From NCBI RefSeq assembly GCF_020524905.1, contig NZ_JAIVKI010000003.1, positions 269,681-333,680 of the forward strand: 64,000 nt of DNA, in the 5' to 3' direction. The stretch comes from Microbulbifer variabilis (GTDB lineage Bacteria; Pseudomonadota; Gammaproteobacteria; Pseudomonadales; Cellvibrionaceae). Under the pieces are notes generated by a model. That model was not told the origin of the DNA. It did no database searches and saw nothing but the letters and a program-made list of their open reading frames with translations. Positions 55,700-64,000 of the stretch are shown in pieces. The stretch's first letter is position 1. Each line of letters starts with the position of its first letter. Both the position numbers and the translations under genes were made by a program.

Positions 55700-57751
55700 T
55701 TATTCAGACTTGGCTGCAATGGTGGTAGTACCATTTAATTCAAATGGCACTGAGGGGTGGAATGGCTTGATACCCAGGGCCTGATAAAGCTCATCCGGGC
55801 GATAGAGGTTTTGCCCCTCAATAACCAATGCGGTGCGACGCAGTGCACTGATATCTTCCAGTGGATTACCCTCAAGTAAAACCAGGTCCGCATTTTTACC
55901 CACGGTGATACTGCCGGTATATTGATCGGCTCCCATGACTTGGGCGGGAATCAATGTGGCAGTGCGCAGAACATCCATTGCGGGAATACCAGACTTGGCA
56001 TAGAGCTCCAATTCGCGCAGCAGGGTAAATCCGGGAATACCATCGGAACCCGCTACCATAGTTACTTTGTGCTCATGCAGTTTACGCATCATTTTCAGCA
56101 GGGCATCGGCAGAGAGATCGTAATCATCCCGGTGCTCCGGTTTCACATCCAACTCGGCACCGACAAATGAGCGCTGAATATTCACCGGTAAATGGTCGGC
56201 GATATCTGCAAACTCAGGATCCACTTTGCCTGGTTGGCGCAGCAACATAGAGCTAAATACGGTGGTGGTGGCATCTACTACCGTGCCTTTTTTTGCGAGT
56301 TTATCCAGGAATTCACCAACTTCCGCACTTTCCAAGTCAAGCTCGTGGGCATGTTCGCCAATTTCGGTAAAACGCAGTTTTTTGCGGGTGTCGATCTTGC
56401 CCATAAAATTGAGGAACAGCATATTGATATGCTGGATTTCATCAAAGCCGGAATCCACCGCTTCCTCCGCAGTCATAAAGGCGGGAATATGTCCAGATAA
56501 ACGCAAACCGCTTTCATGGATGTGTTTGGCTAAGGGAGCGATCCACTCAGGTTCCATGGAACTGTAAGTTTTTATCTGCTGGTAGCCGCGCTCCGCATAC
56601 CAGTCTACGATTTCCTTGGCTTCTTCCAGGCTATTCGCGGTTTTACCCATGCGCATAGCATTTTCGCTTTCCCGGTCCATAAAGCCCGCGCGGAACAAGT
56701 CGCCGCCAATAATCTGTTCAGACTCATACATTTCGGAGATGCGCATAATATTTTCGTGGGTATTACCGATATCGCGTACATTGATAATACCGGCGGCCAT
56801 ATTCAGGGTGCCATCAGTGGGTGACAGATGTGCGTGCATATCCCACAGCCCGGGAATAAGGGTGTGTCCTTTGGCATCGATATGGGTGGCATTAGGGACT
56901 TTGATTGGGCGGCGGCTGATTTTTGTGATCTTGCCGTTTTCCACCAGTAGGTGGCGGCGCTTGTGCAGCTTGCCTTCTTCCACATCCACCAGATTGACGT
57001 TGCTAATCAGGATCGGCTGGATGGAGGCATGGGTGTATTTTTTGGCGATATCCTGCAAATATTGATCGGAAGCGGCAACCTGGCGCTCTTTGAGCTGTTG
57101 CAGATGGGATTTATCCCAGCCCTTGCGCAATATAGCGAACCAGCTTCCTTCATCGGCGGCAAACAGATCTCCGGACTCGTCGTACCAAGCGAGACCAGGA
57201 GTAAAACCGAGACCACTCACACCGTAGAGATATGCAGTTTTTTCCTCATCACCCTGCTTAAGGGTGAGTTGATCAAGTTTGTGTAGCTGGGCCTGGCCTT
57301 GGGGTAGCAAACCTATGCTGTGATCCTTGTCGGCGAGTAGCGCTTTTACCAGCTGGGTTTGCACGGCTAGGGTCGAATTTTTGGGAATATAAAACTGCGC
57401 TTCGGAAGTTTTTGCACTACCGTGTTCATCGGAGCCTTGCCAAGTGGCTACACCATCTTTAATTGTAAATTCTTCGTTAACGGGTGCGCCAAAAGGGCTG
57501 ATACCTTCAATGTGGACTTGCTCGGGCATTTTGGCTGCGCCGATGGTGAAACTCTCTTTAAGGTTCAGTCGGCGATTATTCCAGCCGAGCTTTAATTCCC
57601 CGGAAATTTTCGAACCTTTTTGTTCGATCACCTCGCTGCCAGCGATACCTTCTTTGTCGTAAAAGACATATTCGATCGATTTCGCATAGGTGGAATTGGC
57701 AGCGGTAAATACTGCGGCGGCGACCAGTGTTGCTAGCTTGGATTTTTTCAT
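55700..57751 (-). CDS. Exported metal-dependent amidohydrolase
   Basis: A 683-residue protein with a Sec signal peptide (MKKSKLATLVAAAVFTAANS, cleavage after TYA), so it is periplasmic or secreted. After a family-specific N-terminal region of about 260 residues, the amidohydrolase barrel begins with LLVENGKITKISRR; metal-binding motifs are DMHAH near residues 304-308, later SGHIPAF and EIQHINML, and the final Asp in AGSDG. NADLVLLEGNPLEDI is the usual closing strand. The closest functional types are prolidase or imidazolonepropionase-like peptidases and amidases, but the substrate is not certain. It stands alone, convergent with metE. Confidence 0.88.
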   Translation of the reverse strand: MKKSKLATLVAAAVFTAANSTYAKSIEYVFYDKEGIAGSEVIEQKGSKISGELKLGWNNRRLNLKESFTIGAAKMPEQVHIEGISPFGAPVNEEFTIKDGVATWQGSDEHGSAKTSEAQFYIPKNSTLAVQTQLVKALLADKDHSIGLLPQGQAQLHKLDQLTLKQGDEEKTAYLYGVSGLGFTPGLAWYDESGDLFAADEGSWFAILRKGWDKSHLQQLKERQVAASDQYLQDIAKKYTHASIQPILISNVNLVDVEEGKLHKRRHLLVENGKITKISRRPIKVPNATHIDAKGHTLIPGLWDMHAHLSPTDGTLNMAAGIINVRDIGNTHENIMRISEMYESEQIIGGDLFRAGFMDRESENAMRMGKTANSLEEAKEIVDWYAERGYQQIKTYSSMEPEWIAPLAKHIHESGLRLSGHIPAFMTAEEAVDSGFDEIQHINMLFLNFMGKIDTRKKLRFTEIGEHAHELDLESAEVGEFLDKLAKKGTVVDATTTVFSSMLLRQPGKVDPEFADIADHLPVNIQRSFVGAELDVKPEHRDDYDLSADALLKMMRKLHEHKVTMVAGSDGIPGFTLLRELELYAKSGIPAMDVLRTATLIPAQVMGADQYTGSITVGKNADLVLLEGNPLEDISALRRTALVIEGQNLYRPDELYQALGIKPFHPSVPFELNGTTTIAAKSE

Positions 57752-57950
57752 AGGGTGAACCCTGCTTGTTATTTTACGCAGGGGAGATTGGCTGTTTTTT
57801 TATGTTCAGGCAAGAGATGTCGAAACGCTGGATGGGCGCTTTTAGAGTAAATTCGGCAGAAGGATTAATTGGGGCGATAGGGCGTTGGAATAAACCTTAC
57901 GGGTTTTTTATTTTATTAGCTGATAGTGTAGGAAAATCCGTGGGAATTTG

Positions 57951-57984
57951 ACAGTCAGGCAGGTAACAAGACCTGCCTGACTGT
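57951..57984. terminator. 14-bp perfect hairpin after pepQ
   Basis: ACAGTCAGGCAGGT (57951-57964) and its perfect reverse complement (57971-57984) with a six-base loop. It lies 59 bases beyond the pepQ stop. There is no U-run on either side, so it may be a Rho-assisted or weak terminator, or an mRNA-stabilising element. Confidence 0.6.
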
Positions 57985-58042
57985 TGCACTTTTGGTGGGA
58001 GCGAGAACCAGGGCGAATTAGAGTGTCTGCTTGCCTAAGGTA

Positions 58043-59356
58043 TCAATGTTCCGCTTCGCAAGCACGGGTGAGGTTCTCATTTGCTTCGGTGCCCACCACA
58101 ATATTGTCCTCGATACGCACACCGCCGTAAGGGCGGAATTCCTCCACTTTATTCCAGTTCACTTCGCTGGCAAGTGGAGAGGCTTTCAATTCCGTCAGTA
58201 GGTTATCGATAAAGTAGAGCCCCGGCTCAATAGTAAATACCTGATTTTCCTCAATGGTACGGCTGGTGCGCAGGAAGGGGTACTCCGCAGGTGGGGGCGT
58301 GGTGCCGCCATCGGGGCCACTCTGGTGGCCACCCACATCGTGTACCTGCAGACCGAGGAAGTGGCCCAGGCCGTGAGGCATAAAAGGTCGGGTTAACCCG
58401 GATTCCACCGCACTCTCGGCAGAGGTCTTGATGATATTGAACTGGGCCAGCAGCTCGCCGACTTTCAGATGGCACTGGCGGTGTAGATCCGGGTAGGGCA
58501 GGCCAGGCTTGAGGCCGTCCACCAGCTGCAGCTGCTTTTCATCCATTGCTGCCACCAGCTGGGCGAATTCACTGTCGGCATAGCTATAGGTGCGGGTGAT
58601 ATCCGCGCAGTAACCGTTGCAATTGGCCCCGGCGTCTATCAGAAAGGTCTTTAATTCTGTGCCGGGTAGCCGCTGGGTGGAGAGGTGCGTGTAGTGCAAA
58701 ATGGCTGCGTGTTCGTTGAGGGCCACGATATTGCCGTACGGCATGGTGTTCTCGCCCTGGCCGGTAGCACTCAGGTAAGCCTGATTGATCTCGAACTCGC
58801 TGGCGCCGCCGCGAAAAGCCAGTTCAGCGGCTTGATGCCCTGCTACCGCAATGCGGTTGGCCTCACGCAGGCAGGCCACTTCATAAGGAGTCTTGTAGGC
58901 GCGCGCCCAATGTAGGCGGTTGATTAGGATTTCGGGATTCATCTCGCCGAGTGGCCATTCCTGGAACCTGTCGGCCTCGCCAATAAAGGCGGCGTTATCC
59001 GCGTTTAGGAATTCCCGAGCATCCGCTGGCATACTCAACAGCTCGATATCGTAGAACTCACTCCAGAAAGTCTGCGGAGCGGGCGGGACATAGTGCCAGA
59101 AGTCCACTGGGCGGTAGAACAATAGCTTGGGCTTCTGCCCGCGCCTATAGATCACCCAGCTGTTGGGGTTGTCCGTGATCGGTACCAGGGCTTTGAACTG
59201 GGGATTGACCTTAAAAGGGTAGGGGTTGTCATCCAGAAACTGCATCCTGGGTGCGCCGCTAAACACATTGAGAGTGTCGAAGCCGCAGGACTCCAATATG
59301 TCATCGTAGCGGCGGCACAGGGTGGCCATATGATCTGCGTAAAGGTTTTTATCCAT
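58043..59356 (-). CDS. pepQ: Xaa-Pro dipeptidase PepQ
   Basis: Cleaves dipeptides with C-terminal proline in the cytoplasm using two Mn ions. The 437-residue length is typical for PepQ. The N-terminal creatinase-like domain is followed by the pita-bread domain; metal ligands are in FLIDAGANCNGYCADITRTY (two Asp), MPHGLGHFLGLQVHDVGG (His), FTIEPGLYFI (Glu) and GGVRIEDNIVV (Glu). It is divergent from purU with an 83-base gap, within which TATAGT near 59401 could be a purU -10 element. Confidence 0.95.
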   Translation of the reverse strand: MDKNLYADHMATLCRRYDDILESCGFDTLNVFSGAPRMQFLDDNPYPFKVNPQFKALVPITDNPNSWVIYRRGQKPKLLFYRPVDFWHYVPPAPQTFWSEFYDIELLSMPADAREFLNADNAAFIGEADRFQEWPLGEMNPEILINRLHWARAYKTPYEVACLREANRIAVAGHQAAELAFRGGASEFEINQAYLSATGQGENTMPYGNIVALNEHAAILHYTHLSTQRLPGTELKTFLIDAGANCNGYCADITRTYSYADSEFAQLVAAMDEKQLQLVDGLKPGLPYPDLHRQCHLKVGELLAQFNIIKTSAESAVESGLTRPFMPHGLGHFLGLQVHDVGGHQSGPDGGTTPPPAEYPFLRTSRTIEENQVFTIEPGLYFIDNLLTELKASPLASEVNWNKVEEFRPYGGVRIEDNIVVGTEANENLTRACEAEH

Positions 59357-59439
59357 GTTCTCCCCGGAATGGATCGCTGAATCGATAAGACGGCATAGTG
59401 TATAGTCTGAACTCTGGATATTTGGCCTGAAATTCGACC

Positions 59440-60276
59440 ATGGAAAAGAAGATACTGCTAACCGACTGCCCTGATGATAAGGGCCTGATCGCGAAGATTA
59501 CCAATATTTGCTACAAGCACCAGCTCAATATCATCAAAAATGATGAGTTTGTAGACCGCGCCGAAGGCCGCTTTTTTATGCGCACTGCCCTCGAAGGTAT
59601 CTTCAATGACACGACATTCCTGGAAGACTTGGATATGGCCCTACCGCAGGGGGCCGAGCGGTGCCTGGTGTCCGCTGAGCGCAAGCGCTTAGTACTAATG
59701 GTGACACGAGAGCCCCATTGCCTGGGAGATATCCTCATGAAGTGCTACTCGGGTGCAATGGATGTGGAGATTGCCGCAGTGATTGGCAATTATCTAGATC
59801 TGGGCGGACTGGTAGAGAAGTTTGATATCCCCTTTCACTGTGTACCGGCACAAGATCTGGAGCGCAGCGAGCACGAACAAAAAGTGGCCGCTTTGGTGGA
59901 TGAGTACAACCCGGATTACCTGGTACTGGCCAAGTATATGCGGGTACTCACCCCGGAGTTTGTCGCCCGTTATCCTGGCCGAATCATCAATATCCACCAC
60001 TCCTTCCTGCCGGCCTTTATCGGGGCCAAGCCCTATCAGCAAGCCTATGAGCGCGGAGTGAAAATTATCGGTGCCACCGCCCACTTCGTAACCGATGACC
60101 TGGATGAGGGGCCGATTATTGAGCAGGATGTGATTCATGTGGATCATGCCTATTCGGCGGAATCCATGGCGGATGCGGGCCGCGATGTGGAAAAACTGGT
60201 TCTGTCCCGCGCACTGCAGTTGGTGTTGCAGGAGCGGGTATTTATCCATGGCAATAAAACGGTGGTTTTCAAATAA
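59440..60276 (+). CDS. purU: Formyltetrahydrofolate deformylase PurU
   Basis: Hydrolyses 10-formyl-tetrahydrofolate to formate and tetrahydrofolate, balancing one-carbon pools and supplying formate to PurT. The protein is 278 residues, the family length. An ACT domain occupies the first 85 residues (LLTDCPDDKGLIAKITNIC); the formyltransferase fold follows with YLVLAKYMRVL, catalytic N/H in NIHHSFLPAF near residues 184-187 and the catalytic Asp in IEQDVIHV near 229. It links functionally to folate use by the nearby metE. Confidence 0.95.
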   Translation: MEKKILLTDCPDDKGLIAKITNICYKHQLNIIKNDEFVDRAEGRFFMRTALEGIFNDTTFLEDLDMALPQGAERCLVSAERKRLVLMVTREPHCLGDILMKCYSGAMDVEIAAVIGNYLDLGGLVEKFDIPFHCVPAQDLERSEHEQKVAALVDEYNPDYLVLAKYMRVLTPEFVARYPGRIINIHHSFLPAFIGAKPYQQAYERGVKIIGATAHFVTDDLDEGPIIEQDVIHVDHAYSAESMADAGRDVEKLVLSRALQLVLQERVFIHGNKTVVFK

Positions 60277-60321
60277 TTCATTAAGTCTACGGAGGCGAGT
60301 TGCCTTTCGTGGAAGCTATTT

Positions 60322-60765
60322 ATGGGCCAAAGAGGGCTAGTTGTGCTGAATAATAATAAATTTAACTTTTCCGTATTCCTATTGCCGTTGTCATTTTGCC
60401 TGACGTTTGTCCTGATATTGACAGGCTGCACCAGTAACAGTCCGATACCGGGGATGAAGGAATCCTTCGAAACTGAAGTTGCTCCTAATGGCGCCAAGCG
60501 TTTTACTTTCACCCTAAAAGGAAAGCAACGCGATATTCCGGCACCGGTAGTGGCAGGCTCCAGTGCGCAGTCCCGTATGCCGCGAGGGCCTATGGATAGT
60601 GGAGGCCCTTCGAGTCGTCGGGTGGAGGCTTACTTCGATTGGGCTCTGGAGCAGAAGATGCTGGAAACCGGTTTCTGCAAACGCGGTTATTTTGAGATTG
60701 AGCGGGTTATATCTGAATATGGGGGTGAAGTGCGTGGTGAATGCCGTGAGGGAGCTGGGGAATAA
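60322..60765 (+). CDS. Small predicted lipoprotein
   Basis: A 147-residue protein with a hydrophobic signal segment and lipobox LTGC (Cys at residue 36 from ATG 60322; a shorter start at GTG 60343 is possible). The mature part is about 110 residues with no domain I recognise; near its end it has the pair FCKRGYFEIER and GEVRGEC, whose two cysteines could form a disulfide. It probably sits in the outer membrane. It follows purU by 45 bases on the same strand. Confidence 0.75.
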   Translation: MGQRGLVVLNNNKFNFSVFLLPLSFCLTFVLILTGCTSNSPIPGMKESFETEVAPNGAKRFTFTLKGKQRDIPAPVVAGSSAQSRMPRGPMDSGGPSSRRVEAYFDWALEQKMLETGFCKRGYFEIERVISEYGGEVRGECREGAGE

Positions 60766-60809
60766 GAACAATATTTGTGGCGGTTAGATACCCGCCACAA
60801 ATGATGCAT

Positions 60810-61022
60810 TCAGAGAATTTTTTCCAGCGGTATTCCTACCTCTTTTTCAACCTCTTTATACTCCTCTTTGAGGAATTCAAGAAGCTGAGTGAGTTGCAGG
60901 TGGTGCTCTTCATAATCCGTTTTATCCCGAATTGTTTCACTGTTTAGAAAACCTTCTTGATATAAGGTGGCATCTCTAACGGCAGAAATTAGTAGTGGTG
61001 CCCAGGTGTTTGGAATCTCCAT
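60810..61022 (-). CDS. Small hypothetical protein
   Basis: A 70-residue soluble, acidic and helical protein (begins MEIPNTWAPLL, ends VGIPLEKIL). I do not recognise the family. The composition is normal and GGAT lies shortly before the start, so I believe it is a real gene. Its start is next to the IS5 relic that begins at 61053, so its original promoter may be disrupted. Confidence 0.5.
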   Translation of the reverse strand: MEIPNTWAPLLISAVRDATLYQEGFLNSETIRDKTDYEEHHLQLTQLLEFLKEEYKEVEKEVGIPLEKIL

Positions 61023-61052
61023 TGAATATCCATTTTCACAAAAAAGGACTTA

Positions 61053-61705
61053 GGGAAACTCTGAAAAATAGGCATCTACGCCTAGATTACGTTTCACGCA
61101 GGAAAAAAATGACTGCTTTTAGCCGAAATTCAAGTTTTCAACCGAATTTTACGCTATTTTCCTTGCCTGAAATCCGCATCTTGCGGATTTCAGCCACATT
61201 GGCCCTAGCTCAGCAGGTATTTTTTCCCAATCAACAGGTTGGTAAAGCCAGCCAGCAGGCTCATGCGTTGGGTGTTTTTCTTTAAACCCCGGTAGCGTAC
61301 CTTCCCATATCCAAAAATATTTTTTATATATCGGAACGGGTGCTCTACTTTTGCCCTAATGTGGGCTTTGTTTTTTTCCATTGCTCGTAACTCATCCTGT
61401 CCTGGACGATGCCTTAAAAGGTTTGGCTTCTCTGCAATGTGCCACTCCATATTTCTTGACTTCAGTTCTTCGCGTTTCTCTGCACCGGTGTAACCAGAAT
61501 CGTCCCAGACTCATTTTTCTTTGCCATGCAGCAATTTACCTGTCGCAGTTATGTCGTGCTCATTAGCGGCTGTTGTATCGATACTATGAATGAGCCCTAG
61601 AGTATCATCTGTACCAATGTGCATCTTCATTCCAAAATACCGCTGATTCCCTTTCTTGGTTGGTACATTTCTGGATCGCGTTTCTTATTTTTATTCTTAA
61701 TCAAT
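61053..61705 (-). pseudogene. Truncated IS5-family element (3' half)
   Basis: On the minus strand the code runs from near 61700 ([45 protein letters not shown], ending KNTQRMSLLAGFTNLLIGKK at 61205), like the copy at 39962. The outer end GGGAAACTCTGAAAAATA begins at 61053 beside TA, the same terminal repeat as the other IS5. The 5' half of the transposase is missing: the sequence changes abruptly at the IS4-like inverted repeat near 61706. There is also an internal stop near 61500. Confidence 0.85.
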
Positions 61706-61741
61706 ACTTCGGACAGTTTTAAGAAGTGAAATGGGTAGGAA

Positions 61742-61803
61742 CCATGGGCAGGTGCTGAGAAAATAAGGTTCTCAAATCTAATTAACGCAGTACCTGCCCA
61801 TGG
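61742..61803 (+). promoter_or_regulatory. Stem-loop covering the transposase start codon
   Basis: CCATGGGCAGGTGCTG (61742-61757) pairs with CAGTACCTGCCCATGG (61788-61803): 12 perfect pairs extended by one G-U and three more pairs, loop about 30 bases. The ATG start of the transposase (61800-61802) lies in the right arm. Such a hairpin in read-through RNA would hide the start, as is known for IS10 and IS50. Confidence 0.7.
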
Positions 61804-62996
61804 AAGACGTAGTAAAAGCTATTTTCGTTCGAATGTCCAATATCAAAAAACCACAAAGATAGTTCATGCTCACACTATTTGCTGTACTGATGGTTTTCCA
61901 GGGGAAGGCGACATTTCTGAACATGGAGCGGTACAGTCTATCCAGTGAGAAGCGCTATCGTCGATGGTCTCGTCGGAATTTTGACTTCGTTAAGTTCAAT
62001 GCAGAATTGTTTATGCAGACGTTCCCAAACGATCATGAATGCGTAGCTGCTATAGATGCCAGTTTTATCAATAAGTCAGGGAAAAAGACGGAGGGCCTGG
62101 GCTGCAGGTATTACAATGGTAGTGTCGGAGTCTCACAACGTGGCCTTGAAATCTCTATGATCAGCATCACTGACCTGAAGTCGAATACTGCCTATGTTTT
62201 GGATGCTCAGCAGACAATAGACGAAGAAGGCCGATCACGAATTGAGCTATATGCTAACCAAGCCGTTAAACTTGCACCAACACTCCTTGATCTTGATATT
62301 AGATATCTTGCTGCAGATGCCTACTATACCAAGGTGAAATTCATTTCGGCCATCATTCCAGCGGGGTTACACATCGTTGGCAAGTTGCGAGCTGATGCAA
62401 ATCCGTTGTGGCTATATGAAGGCGTTTACAGCGGCACTGGATGCCCCTGTAAACACGATGGAAAGGTTGACTTTGTTGCCGACTCGGATCGTTTTGAACA
62501 TGTTGGCGCTCTGGATGATTCGACTGAGGTTTATACAAAGGCTGTCTATGCCAGTTTTTTGAAAAGGGTTATTCGCGTTGTGATGCTGAGGTCGACTAAC
62601 GGCGACAAAGAGAGTCACGCACTGCTGTATTCGACGGACACAGAACTGGATGCGATGACACTGATCGCCTATTACAAGTCAAGGTTTCAAGTAGAATTTT
62701 TATTCAGGGATACAAAGTAGCACACAGATCTAACTCACTGCCGGTCAACTCGAAAAGAGGCGATCAATCTGCATGTAAATGCATCATTAACGGTCCTAAT
62801 TTTATTAAAAATTGAGGATAGAAAAATGAAAAAAGCAGACGAAGCAACGGTTATTTCAATTGCCAGCTGGTAGCGCCGCAAGTTCAACCAGTATCTCATG
62901 GGCAGACTTTTCAAAGAGTTATAATTGAACCTAAGATGTGGAAAAGTTACAGGCATTTACGAACGGTACAGTGACTACGCGGCTATAGCTGCATGA
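61800..62996 (+). pseudogene. IS4-like transposase with in-frame stops
   Basis: One continuous frame of about 398 codons from ATG 61800 to TGA 62994-62996, interrupted by TAG at 61860, TAG at 62718, TAG at 62871 and TAA at 62922 but with no frameshift. Recognisable parts are NIKKPQR-stop-FMLTLFAVLM, AAIDASFINKSGKKTEGLG (first Asp region), YLAADAYYTK (second Asp) and YYKSRFQVEFLFRDTK (Glu region), then HTDLTHC and ISIASW. It is inactive as written; the main open part is 61866-62720. Confidence 0.88.
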
Positions 62997-63009
62997 AACT
63001 GTCCGAAGT

Positions 63010-63748
63010 GTTGTTTTGGTCAGTCGCTTGAAAAAAATCGATTAATTGGTCAGCATTCATACTCCCCTCATATATTTGAAACCAGACAGTTCCTTGATTC
63101 GTAATCGCAGAAATTATATTTAGTGAAGCACGCTTGGCGTTCATTTTTACAATAAGCGTTTTTCCTTTTGGTGCATAGCCGCGCTCATGTTGGTAATCAC
63201 TGTGAATTCCTGTTTCGTCGCTCCAGTAAATCTCCGCATTTTCCTGTTTCGCGCGATGCTTAATGCCTGGATAGCCTTCTTCCAGTCATTTTTTAACGGC
63301 TTTAGGGTTTTGCTCATAGGCCCGTTTGGCGGGCTTCTGTGGTGTAAAACCCCAGCGCTTCAGATAATCACCGACGGTACGAATTGGCATCTTTTTGCCA
63401 TACTCGTGCTCAATCAGCTCCATGGCTGCCTTGCGTGTCCACAGCACGTAGTCAAGCTTGATCTGATCTGGCTGTTTGTCTGCGATTTGTTTTTGAAGAT
63501 TTTTTCCTGCTCTGGTGTTAACCTGTGGTTTATGCCTTCAGGTCGGCCGCGCCTTTTAGAAGTTAATGTAGAAGTTAATGTTTTAAAGCCGCCTACTTTA
63601 TAAGTATTGATCCAGTTTTGTATTGCTCGGCTGGAAACGTCCAGAGTTCGCGCAATTTCTGCTTATAGAGCCTGACTTCTTCCAAAGCTTCACAGCGGTT
63701 CTCTTCCAGCGCGGAAGTGGGTAATTTTCTTGCATCAATAATATCCAT
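63010..63748 (-). pseudogene. IS630-family transposase, truncated and frameshifted
   Basis: On the minus strand the code starts MDIIDARKLPTSALEENRCE (ATG complement 63746-63748) and, across frameshifts, gives ILIKVGGFKTL, GRPEGINHRLTPEQEK, LDYVLWTRKAAMELIEHEYG, KKMPIRTVGDYLKRWGFTP, then an in-frame TGA in place of a Trp, and later IYWSDETGIHSDYQHERGYA and MNADQLIDFF. Similarity ends at the IS4-like repeat at 63010. A 12-base tandem duplication (63558-63581) lies within it. Confidence 0.87.
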
Positions 63749-63902
63749 TTGGATATTATAACAGAATTATATTATCGCCGAGTTAATAATGTAATTTTTC
63801 CGCAAAAATTAGGTTTCCTCCGAGTTAAGTGAAAATTATTGATTTATTTTTTTGGGGGATGAATTTGTTGATGAATAATTGTAATTAACACATAGGTAAA
63901 CC

Positions 63903-64000
63903 ACCGCCTCTGGCGGTGAGACTTGACAGGGCTCTGCCGTTCCGGCGTGCAGAGTAAAAATATGGCCTCCATGAACCGGCAAGTTCTATAAGGAGGCCAT
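63903..64000. other. Hairpin-rich end of the window
   Basis: ACCGCC/GGCGGT (63903-63917) forms a tight hairpin, and ATGGCCTCC (63962-63970) is perfectly inverted as GGAGGCCAT (63992-64000). Subterminal hairpins of this kind occur at the ends of IS200/IS605 elements, and the last bases could include a ribosome site, but the window stops before any gene. The identification is tentative. Confidence 0.3.

Larger units (their letters stand above)
61706..63009. mobile_element. IS4-like element, about 1.3 kb
   Basis: Perfect 14-base inverted repeats ACTTCGGACAGTTT (61706-61719) and its complement (62996-63009) bound an element of 1304 bases carrying one transposase frame on the plus strand. Flanks differ: truncated IS5 on the left, truncated IS630 on the right, so it either inserted at their junction or mediated a deletion between them. 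Confidence 0.82.

Noticed and set aside
57766..57951. 61-codon frame upstream of the amidohydrolase
   Set aside because: No ribosome site or motif; it lies in the promoter region of the divergent gene.
61860..62873. Repeated in-frame TAG codons suggesting amber recoding
   Set aside because: galE and other intact host genes end in TAG, one of the four stops is TAA, and the affected frame is a transposase relic, so ordinary decay explains it.

Overview
The window comes from a Gram-negative gammaproteobacterium, most likely a marine member of the Cellvibrionales (Microbulbifer-like). This placement is inferred from the mix of genes (metE/metR, purU, pepQ, a DbpA-domain DEAD-box helicase, a Kps-type capsule system and IS30/IS5/IS4/IS630-type relics); no marker gene proves it. 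No rRNA, tRNA or CRISPR array was seen.

About 1-49.6 kb is a large, AT-richer capsular polysaccharide locus, almost all on the plus strand. It holds the group 2 (ABC-transporter dependent) machinery: kpsM, kpsT, kpsE, kpsD at 6.2-10.7 kb, kpsC at 44.3 kb and kpsS at 48.3 kb. Sugar nucleotide genes are galE, rmlA, wecB and wecC (UDP-ManNAc, then UDP-ManNAcA). Several large multidomain glycosyltransferases sit between them. Decoration or modification genes include three sulfotransferase-like proteins, an AlgX/AlgJ-like O-acetyltransferase, an asparagine-synthase-like amidotransferase, a SAM methyltransferase-like protein, a heparinase II/III-like protein and a PhyH-type dioxygenase. An SLC13-type permease with TrkA-C domains could supply sulfate. 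The inferred product is an acidic, probably sulfated and acylated capsule carried on a Kdo linker. kpsF and kpsU are not in the window.

The most unusual unit is at 26.4-34.1 kb: a methyltransferase-like gene, then a ~1200-residue protein joining a degenerate methyltransferase-like head, a long coiled coil with eight exact-length 45-residue repeats, and a tail of two short 'WY..PDV..HY..G..EGR.P' modules, then a double glycosyltransferase carrying the same modules. The arrangement recalls the WbdD chain-length ruler of ABC-dependent O-antigens. A decayed partial copy of the methyltransferase/coiled-coil junction lies just upstream.

The locus shows heavy erosion: rmlC and rmlB survive only as fused, frameshifted remnants, and 38.8-41.1 kb holds a decayed IS30 element followed by a decayed IS5 element whose terminal repeats are still recognisable.

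From 49.7 kb the sequence becomes GC-richer, ordinary chromosomal DNA: DEAD-box helicase, cytochrome b561, metR/metE divergent pair, a secreted amidohydrolase, pepQ, purU, a small lipoprotein and a small hypothetical. The last 3 kb (61.0-64.0 kb) is another insertion-sequence graveyard: a truncated IS5, an almost complete but nonsense-riddled IS4-like element, a truncated IS630 and a hairpin-rich end that may be the start of another element.
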